This document shows, piece after piece, positions 4,659 to 9,683 of a DNA stretch of 9,683 nucleotides. The DNA comes from Desulfobacterales bacterium (GTDB lineage Bacteria; Desulfobacterota; Desulfobacteria; Desulfobacterales; Desulfobacteraceae). The DNA is taken from positions 1 to 9,683 of the forward strand of contig JAKSBB010001160.1 in assembly GCA_022361315.1 (NCBI GenBank), in the 5' to 3' direction. The position numbers and the translations under genes are program-made. How positions within the stretch are numbered: position 1 is the first letter of the stretch; each line of letters begins with the position of its first letter. The notes beneath the pieces were generated by a model, which saw nothing but the letters and a program-made list of their open reading frames with translations, ran no database searches and was not told the DNA's origin.

Positions 4659-7028
4659 TCAATCAGCCGGAGGGAGCGTTCTCCCCTTTGCCTTTTCTCC
4701 GCAGTCCGGGCAGGCGTTCCACTCCGGCTCCAGATTCTTTTGGCATTGACCGCAGCGCTGTTTCAGCTGCCGGGAGCAATAGGGACAATAATTGTACTGC
4801 TCCGGCATAAGGTTCCCGCAACCGGGGCAGGCAAATCCATGGAGGTTCCGGGGACCGAGGATACGGAGAATCTCCTCGCAGGTTGTGATGCCCATGTTGA
4901 TTTTCTCCATGCCGCTGTCAAACAGGGATGTCATGCCGCTTGATACGGCCAGCGCTTTTATCTCTGCTTCTGTTGCTTTCTGTTTCAACAGCAGTTCCAT
5001 TTCAGTATTGATGATCAGGGTTTCGTAAATCCCGGTCCTGCCATGGTACCCCGTATGTTCACAGCGGTCGCACCCCTGGCCTTTCTTCGCCACCAGCCCG
5101 GCTCTTGGTTTCAGGCCCAGCATGGTTCTGGTCTCCCGGGAGGGGATATCGTCAATCATGCAATTGGGGCAGATCTTCCTGACAAGGCGCTGGGCAATGA
5201 TCCCGTTCAGGGCAGAGCTGATGATATGGGGCGCGATGCCCATGTCCGTCAGCCGGGTGATCGTTGCCACACAGCTGTTGGTGTGCAAGGTGCTCAGAAC
5301 GGTATGGCCGGTCAGAGCCGCATGGAATGCCACTTCAGCTGTTTCAGTATCCCTGATTTCCCCCAGCATGATGGTGTCCGGGTCCTGCCTTAATAAGGTT
5401 CTCAGCACCACGGGAAAGTTCAGTCCTATTTTTTCCTTGATCATCACCTGTTCTGCCATTTCCATATAGTATTCAACAGGGTCTTCTATGGTTGTATAGT
5501 TTTTATGGACAGTGGCAACTTTTTGAATGAGGGAATAAAGGGTGGTTGTCTTTCCGCTCCCAGTGGGACCGGTTACCAGGATGCACCCCTGGGGTTTTTG
5601 GATGAGATACCTGACAAGCTTTACCTGGCTGTCGGTCATTCCGAGCTCGTCAATGTCCTTGATGGATGAATTCCGGTCTAAAATTCTGAAAACCAGTTTT
5701 TCACCTGAAATGGTGGGTAAAGTTGAGAGGCGCATGTCCACCATCCTGTCAGGGGTTTTGACTGTAATCCTTCCGTCCTGGGGCCTTCTTTTTTCCGCAA
5801 TATCCAATTGGGCAATGACCTTTATCCTGGAAACCACGGCAGGGTGGCATGAGAGCGGCAGGTGGTGCTTGTCAAAGAGAAGGCCGTTGATCCGGTACCT
5901 GACCATGGTGAATTTGTTCTTGGGTTCGATGTGGACGTCAGAGGCATCCCGGGCCAGCGCATCCAGAATCAGGGCATTTACGATTTCTATGGGAGAGGTT
6001 GCATTCCCCGGGGAAAACAGGGTGTTAAAATCGAGATCCGCCTCTTTCTCTTCAATGGTAAGAACAATGGAATCCCCGGATTCCACAAAGCTGAGTTCCT
6101 CACTTGGGGGAGGGGGGGCTGCTTCGGTACTGTAGGCTTCTTCGATTTTACTCAGGATGTCGCGGTGGAGGCCTGCCATGGGCTTTATTTTTAGTCCCGT
6201 CATAAATTTCAACGCATCGACCTTCATCTCATCCGTGGGATCTGACATGGCAACCACCAGCAGGTTCCCTTCCTTTTTTATGGGGATGAGCATGTTGCTT
6301 TTACAGATATTTTCCGGAAGAATGGATTTCAGTTCAACCGTAACATCAACTGAACCCAGGTCTGCCTTATTGACGGTGAAATCAGTGGTCAGGACCTGAA
6401 GAATTTTTTCAGGGGTGATAACGCCCATCCGGGTGAGGATAACGGGCATGGTCTCTCCCGAGGTCACCTGTTCCCTCTTTGCCTTGACCATATCCTGGGT
6501 TGAGATCAGCCTTTTGGCAACGAGCAGTTCGCCCAGCCTGCTTTGATTGATGAACCGGCTGAGCTTATCAATGTTCTTAACCTGGCTTTCCTGTGCTTTC
6601 TTCAGTTTTTTATTTTCGGTTAGCAATTTATACTGCATAAGGGCAAGTCGGATCGCCTGTTTCAGCTCTGCATCATTCCAGGGTTTGGTGATAAATTTGT
6701 AGACAGCCCCCTTGTTTACGGCTTCCATTACCGAGTCAATGTCAGCATATCCGGTCAGCATGATGCGGATGATGTCGGGATAGACCCGTTTGGTTTTTTC
6801 CAACAGCTCAACCCCTGTTACCTTCGGCATCCTGTGGTCTGTAACAATGACATTGACCTGTTCTTTCTTTAAAATCGACCATGCCCGGGCCGCTGAATCA
6901 GCTGTCAGGATTTTGTATTTTTCTCTTCGGAACAGCCGTGCCAATGATGCCAGGGTATCTTTTTCATCATCCACAAACAGGATGGTATAGGCCTGTTTGC
7001 CTGCAGAATTAGTTGATTTGCTTTCCAT
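4659..7028 (-). CDS. Receiver-MshEN-GspE/PilB ATPase fusion with C-terminal double zinc ribbon
   Basis: A 789-residue multidomain protein. Residues 14-130 are a complete response-regulator receiver: acidic pair D20-D21, phospho-acceptor D64, T92 and K115. A probable coiled coil (about 130-158) leads to a MshEN/GspE N-terminal domain (160-300) and a proline-rich linker (305-308). The ATPase core (about 345-725) has Walker A G487-T494, Asp box TIEDPVEY (513-520), Walker B with E557 in LGEIRD, His box H575/H582 and the GspE tetracysteine pair C620/C623 and C653/C656. Residues 734-776 hold four CxxC pairs, a double zinc ribbon. GspE/PilB ATPases drive type IV pilus or type II secretion assembly at the inner membrane. 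No pilin, PilC or secretin gene is nearby, so the machine served is unknown. ATG 7028 has AAGGTGA upstream. Every catalytic motif seen is intact. Confidence 0.93.
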   Translation of the reverse strand: MESKSTNSAGKQAYTILFVDDEKDTLASLARLFRREKYKILTADSAARAWSILKKEQVNVIVTDHRMPKVTGVELLEKTKRVYPDIIRIMLTGYADIDSVMEAVNKGAVYKFITKPWNDAELKQAIRLALMQYKLLTENKKLKKAQESQVKNIDKLSRFINQSRLGELLVAKRLISTQDMVKAKREQVTSGETMPVILTRMGVITPEKILQVLTTDFTVNKADLGSVDVTVELKSILPENICKSNMLIPIKKEGNLLVVAMSDPTDEMKVDALKFMTGLKIKPMAGLHRDILSKIEEAYSTEAAPPPPSEELSFVESGDSIVLTIEEKEADLDFNTLFSPGNATSPIEIVNALILDALARDASDVHIEPKNKFTMVRYRINGLLFDKHHLPLSCHPAVVSRIKVIAQLDIAEKRRPQDGRITVKTPDRMVDMRLSTLPTISGEKLVFRILDRNSSIKDIDELGMTDSQVKLVRYLIQKPQGCILVTGPTGSGKTTTLYSLIQKVATVHKNYTTIEDPVEYYMEMAEQVMIKEKIGLNFPVVLRTLLRQDPDTIMLGEIRDTETAEVAFHAALTGHTVLSTLHTNSCVATITRLTDMGIAPHIISSALNGIIAQRLVRKICPNCMIDDIPSRETRTMLGLKPRAGLVAKKGQGCDRCEHTGYHGRTGIYETLIINTEMELLLKQKATEAEIKALAVSSGMTSLFDSGMEKINMGITTCEEILRILGPRNLHGFACPGCGNLMPEQYNYCPYCSRQLKQRCGQCQKNLEPEWNACPDCGEKAKGRTLPPAD

Positions 7029-7095
7029 GACAGTTCACCTTGACCTGCGCGAGTGGGTTTCGTGTGCCTGGTGCTGTGTTGAGACGGATAGTTGA

Positions 7096-7124
7096 AGTAT
7101 ACCCCATGGGAGATTTTTTTGACA
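7096..7124 (-). promoter_or_regulatory. Possible promoter of the receiver-ATPase gene
   Basis: On the minus strand TATACT (7101-7096) is a good -10, about 70 bp before ATG 7028. At 17 bp upstream the -35 is only TGTCAA (7124-7119), a poor match. Low-confidence call. Confidence 0.3.
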
Positions 7125-7144
7125 GCGCGTTCTCTGTATTCAAT

Positions 7145-7188
7145 AAGAGTTGACTCTTTGTTGGTTTTGGACTATTGGTTGGGCCAAT
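7145..7188 (+). promoter_or_regulatory. Promoter of the FCD regulator-permease operon with two inverted repeats
   Basis: TTGACT (7150-7155), a 17-bp spacer and TATTGG (7173-7178) would start transcription near 7185, 30 bases before ATG 7215. The -35 lies inside a perfect inverted repeat AAGAGT-TG-ACTCTT (7145-7158). A second repeat, ATTGG-N5-CCAAT (7174-7188), covers the -10 and start site. Both are well placed for repression, possibly autoregulation by the GntR-family product, although neither has the T-N-G-T/A-C-N-A symmetry common for FadR-type sites. Confidence 0.4.
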
Positions 7189-7214
7189 TTGTAATTCAGG
7201 GAAGTTTTAGGGAT

Positions 7215-7913
7215 ATGAGAAAGGGCATTTGCGGGCAGATTGAAACGGAACTCATGAAAATGATCCGCAACAAAGCCGTGCACCCGGGAGGGCGTCTTCC
7301 TTCCGAACGGGCGCTGGCCGTGCGGTTCAAGGTCTCCAGAAATACCATCCGGGAAGCCATCCGGGGCCTGGTTGAAAAGGGGATCCTGACCTGCAGGCCC
7401 AATGCCGGGTCCTATGTGACTTCCGGTGCCGATGATCTTGTCTCCCAAATATTGAAACAATCCCTGGAGAAAAAACAGGTGCGCCTGGCTGAGATTTTTG
7501 AGATCCGGCGGATACTGGAGCCTGCTGTGGCGAAAAAGGCTGCGGAAAAAATCACACCAGGGGAACTTGAGTCCCTGGCTGTTATACTTGACCGGCAGGC
7601 AGAGGCTCTGGAGCGGGGAAGGGACCCGGTGCCCTTTGATGAAAAATTCCATGAAACATTGGTCCGGTCCGCGGGTAATTCAGTGCTGTGGTCCGTGTAC
7701 GCCACCCTTAACAAGATCCTGGCGGAAACCCGCAGTCCGGAGGTGCAGTCCCGGGACAGGGCAGCCTTATCTGTCCGGTCCCATACCGAAATCCTGGCGG
7801 CGCTGAAGGAAAGTGACGGCAGGGCAGCAGCCCGGGCCATGGAACGGCACATGGACAGAATGGAGAAATTTGCAACGGATGGTCCATCCAAGGATTCAAT
7901 TGATAATGAGTAA
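7215..7913 (+). CDS. GntR/FadR-family transcriptional regulator with FCD ligand domain
   Basis: A 232-residue regulator. Residues 4-70 form the GntR winged helix, with PGGRLPSERALA (24-35) and VSRNTIREAIRGL (40-52). Residues 90-216 are the FCD effector domain. Its metal-site ligands are all visible: D142 and H146 (DxxxH), H190 and H212. FCD proteins usually sense small carboxylates, often bound through the metal, and repress neighbouring catabolic or transport genes. I chose ATG 7215 because family members start shortly before the helix-turn-helix; the open frame extends to a TTG at 7092, but the predicted promoter lies inside that extension. The permease begins 14 bp after its stop, so the two are very likely one transcript and the permease substrate may be the effector. 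Specific ligand unknown. Confidence 0.93.
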   Translation: MRKGICGQIETELMKMIRNKAVHPGGRLPSERALAVRFKVSRNTIREAIRGLVEKGILTCRPNAGSYVTSGADDLVSQILKQSLEKKQVRLAEIFEIRRILEPAVAKKAAEKITPGELESLAVILDRQAEALERGRDPVPFDEKFHETLVRSAGNSVLWSVYATLNKILAETRSPEVQSRDRAALSVRSHTEILAALKESDGRAAARAMERHMDRMEKFATDGPSKDSIDNE

Positions 7914-7927
7914 GGACAGGATTTGAA

Positions 7928-8725
7928 ATGACATATATTTTAGTATACCTGGGTGTCGGTGCCGTGGCCGGCGTTCTGGCCGGACTTTTGGGAATCGGCG
8001 GCGGCCTGGTTATTGTACCCATGCTTACCTTTGTATTTACCGGCCAGGGGCTTTCCCACGGGATCATCCTCCACGTGGCCCTGGGCACCTCGCTGGCAAG
8101 TATTCTTTTTACCTCCCTGTCCAGCATGAGAGCCCATCATAAGATGGGGGCAGTGGTCTGGCCCGTATTTTTCAGGATTACACCCGGTATTCTGGCCGGA
8201 ACCTTCTTCGGCACCTGGATCGCCTCCATGCTGTCCACCAATTTTCTAAAAGGGTTTTTCGGTGTTTTCCTGATCTATGTGGCCACCCAGATGCTCATGG
8301 GCATCAAACCCAAACCCACCAGGGATGTCCCTGGTGCTGCGGGCATATTTACTGCCGGCAGTATCATCGGTATATTTTCAAGCCTTGTGGGGATCGGCGG
8401 CGGTACCCTTTCCGTGCCCTTTCTGGTCTGGTGCAATACGAAAATCCATAAGGCCATCGGCACCTCTGCGGCCATCGGCCTTCCCATAGCCGTTGCCGGT
8501 ACCCTGGGATATGTGATCAACGGGCTGGGCGCAGAGGGCCTTCCGCCACTCTCCCTGGGATTTGTCAATCTCAAGGTACTGGCCGGAATCGTGGCGGCCA
8601 GTGTCCTTACCGCTCCCATTGGTGTCCGTCTTGCCCACAGCCTGCCGATAGATAAACTGAAGCGGATATTTGCCGTGCTGCTCTATGTGGTCGGGGGAAA
8701 AATGCTGGTGTCTATACTGTTTTGA
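7928..8725 (+). CDS. TauE/SafE-family membrane permease (first of a convergent pair)
   Basis: A 265-residue, very hydrophobic inner-membrane protein with about eight membrane segments. It shows the internal duplication of the TauE/SafE (DUF81) family: GLLGIGGGLVIVP at 19-31 and SLVGIGGGTLSVP at 152-164, each followed by a GTS-containing helix (53-55 and 178-180) near a positive loop. Family members are linked to export or uptake of sulfonates, sulfoacetate, sulfite or other small organic anions, but most have no assigned substrate. It follows the FCD regulator by 14 bp with a purine-rich GGACAGG upstream of ATG 7928, which suggests control by that regulator. Its last 14 bases overlap the 3' end of the opposite-strand permease. 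Calling it a sulfonate exporter would go beyond the evidence. Confidence 0.92.
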   Translation: MTYILVYLGVGAVAGVLAGLLGIGGGLVIVPMLTFVFTGQGLSHGIILHVALGTSLASILFTSLSSMRAHHKMGAVVWPVFFRITPGILAGTFFGTWIASMLSTNFLKGFFGVFLIYVATQMLMGIKPKPTRDVPGAAGIFTAGSIIGIFSSLVGIGGGTLSVPFLVWCNTKIHKAIGTSAAIGLPIAVAGTLGYVINGLGAEGLPPLSLGFVNLKVLAGIVAASVLTAPIGVRLAHSLPIDKLKRIFAVLLYVVGGKMLVSILF

Positions 8726-9476
8726 CAACCATGCCGTAAAAAAACTGGCTCAGAAGAACAACAGCCATAATCAGGAGAAGCCGGCGGAGCCAGCGTTTGT
8801 ATACATCCCCCCTGATGCGGGTGCGCAGGGTCATGGCCGATACCATGACAACCAGGCTGAGGACGGCCAGGGGTATTGATGTTTTTATTACATCAGGGGT
8901 CAGGAACCCTGCCTGGACAAAGACAAGGCCCTGGGTCAGTTTGCCGAAGAGGAAACAGAAGTTAAAGACCTGGATCATGGCGGTTTTGTCCATTCGGATT
9001 TCAAGGGCGAAGATCACCAGGGCCGGGAGCATTACATTTACCGTTCCCCCCAGAATACCCGCTGCCAGTCCGAAAAGGGCAGCAGCTGTTTTAGGATAGC
9101 GCGGGACCCAGGAAAACCCCACGCCTAACCGGTCTGCATTCAGGTATAAAAAGATCACCCCTGCCAGGACCGGGCGGAAATTTTCAGGGGGCACCGCCAC
9201 AAGCAGCCGGGCCCCCAGAAAACTGCCGATCATTCCGTAAACAGCCAGGGGCCAGTACAGGGCAATGCTTTTTTGCCATTCCCCGCCCTTGATGATATTG
9301 GCTATATTAATGGCAATGGTGGGCACCACCAGCAGCAGAATAGCTGTTTTAACATCGGTCACCATTGCCAGCAGCGGGGTGGCAATCAGGGGAAACCCGA
9401 TACCCACAGCCCCGTGGACCACTGCGGCAAACCCGGTGATCAGGACAGGCAATATATGGATAAAGATCAGTGTCAT
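8712..9476 (-). CDS. TauE/SafE-family membrane permease (second, divergent subfamily)
   Basis: A 254-residue hydrophobic protein with about eight membrane segments. The first half has HGAVGIGFPLIATPLL (21-36) and the second half GLAAGILGGTVNVMLPALVIF (136-156), the TauE/SafE duplicated motif in the GFGFPLIATP-type form and not the GIGGG form of the neighbouring permease. A basic loop (RTRIRGDVYKRWLRR, 218-232) precedes the last helix. The two permeases are not recent duplicates by eye. ATG 9476 has only a weak ribosome site (GGGT), so the start is less sure than the frame. It is convergent with the other permease with a 14-bp overlap. Nothing upstream in the window suggests a co-transcribed partner. 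Substrate unknown. Confidence 0.9.
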   Translation of the reverse strand: MTLIFIHILPVLITGFAAVVHGAVGIGFPLIATPLLAMVTDVKTAILLLVVPTIAINIANIIKGGEWQKSIALYWPLAVYGMIGSFLGARLLVAVPPENFRPVLAGVIFLYLNADRLGVGFSWVPRYPKTAAALFGLAAGILGGTVNVMLPALVIFALEIRMDKTAMIQVFNFCFLFGKLTQGLVFVQAGFLTPDVIKTSIPLAVLSLVVMVSAMTLRTRIRGDVYKRWLRRLLLIMAVVLLSQFFYGMVVKTV

Positions 9477-9683
9477 AGACCCGGAACTTTATCCTGAAAA
9501 CGGGAAAAAATCCATGGGCAATTGTTGGAAATGCCGTAATTCCAGGGTTATCGCATATAGATTTTTAGCTTTTTTGTACCCATTACCCGGCACCGACAGC
9601 GCAAAGGGACGCCGCTAATTCCCATCAGCTCGTCCTGAGCTTATGGGAAGCGGAAATGAGCCTGCCTTTCTATCCTGACGGCA
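9477..9683. other. Non-coding right end of the window
   Basis: About 200 bases without a credible gene; the plus-strand frame ending at 9618 is mostly antisense to the permease. It presumably contains the permease promoter on the minus strand, but I find no convincing -35/-10 pair. The T-rich stretch near 9561-9577 has no stem before it. The one clear structure is the stem-loop at 9612-9653. Confidence 0.5.
9612..9653. repeat. Long imperfect stem-loop near the right edge
   Basis: The arms read CCGC, a three-base bulge TAA, TTCCCAT, a mismatch, AGCTC, a five-base loop GTCCT, then GAGCT, ATGGGAA and GCGG. That is 16 paired bases in three blocks (4, 7 and 5). No T-tract follows on either strand, so it is not a standard intrinsic terminator. 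It could be a REP-like element, part of an RNA, or a transcript end for a gene beyond the window. Confidence 0.6.

Noticed and set aside
7119..7146. TTGACA at 7119-7124 as the -35 of the FCD regulator promoter
   Set aside because: No acceptable -10 lies 16-18 bp downstream; the TTGACT at 7150 gives a better spaced pair.
7092..7214. 41-residue N-terminal extension of the FCD regulator from a TTG
   Set aside because: The extension is unlike any GntR N-terminus and overlaps the predicted promoter; ATG 7215 fits the family length.
9265..9618. Plus-strand frame running from the permease into the right intergenic region
   Set aside because: Mostly antisense to a clear membrane protein; the unshared end has no recognisable features and no ribosome site.
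1..9683. Mobile element, CRISPR array, toxin-antitoxin pair or tRNA-type insertion site
   Set aside because: No transposase, integrase, regularly spaced repeats, small paired toxin genes or tRNA-like fold could be seen on either strand.

Overview
The window looks like chromosomal DNA of a mid-GC, metabolically versatile Gram-negative bacterium. My best guess is a sulfate-reducing or related deltaproteobacterium (Desulfobacterota, Desulfobacterales-like). This is inferred from style only: acyl-CoA oxidation genes beside a CheX-type phosphatase, a response-regulator/GspE fusion, and FCD and TauE/SafE genes. There is no rRNA, tRNA, CRISPR array, transposase or phage gene to anchor the taxonomy.

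Left part (1-2761, minus strand): a tight three-gene acyl-CoA operon, in transcription order an acyl-CoA dehydrogenase (GTG start), an AUH-like enoyl-CoA hydratase and a biotin-dependent carboxyltransferase that runs off the left edge. The hydratase and carboxyltransferase resemble the leucine-branch enzymes methylglutaconyl-CoA hydratase and methylcrotonyl-CoA carboxylase beta. The dehydrogenase, however, carries the short/medium-chain type of catalytic base and not the isovaleryl-CoA type. Upstream lie a good sigma70-like promoter and a perfect 8-2-8 palindrome that could be an operator or, with its T-tract, a terminator.

Middle part (3077-7028): a signalling cluster. A CheX-type phosphatase domain is fused to two tandem winged-helix-like repeats (minus strand). 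It is divergent from a UspA-type universal stress protein (plus strand). The usp gene runs tail to tail, with no gap, into a 789-residue minus-strand protein that joins a response-regulator receiver, a MshEN/GspE N-terminal domain, a full GspE/PilB ATPase and a double zinc ribbon. A palindrome sits midway between the predicted CheX and usp promoters. The CheX phosphatase could act on the receiver domain of the ATPase, which is the most attractive hypothesis in the window, though no sequence evidence proves it.

Right part (7092-9683): a GntR/FadR-type (FCD) regulator, transcribed divergently from the ATPase gene and 14 bp upstream of a TauE/SafE-family permease. That permease gene overlaps by 14 bp, tail to tail, a second and quite different TauE/SafE permease on the minus strand. 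The final 200 bp is non-coding as far as I can see and holds a long, strong stem-loop.
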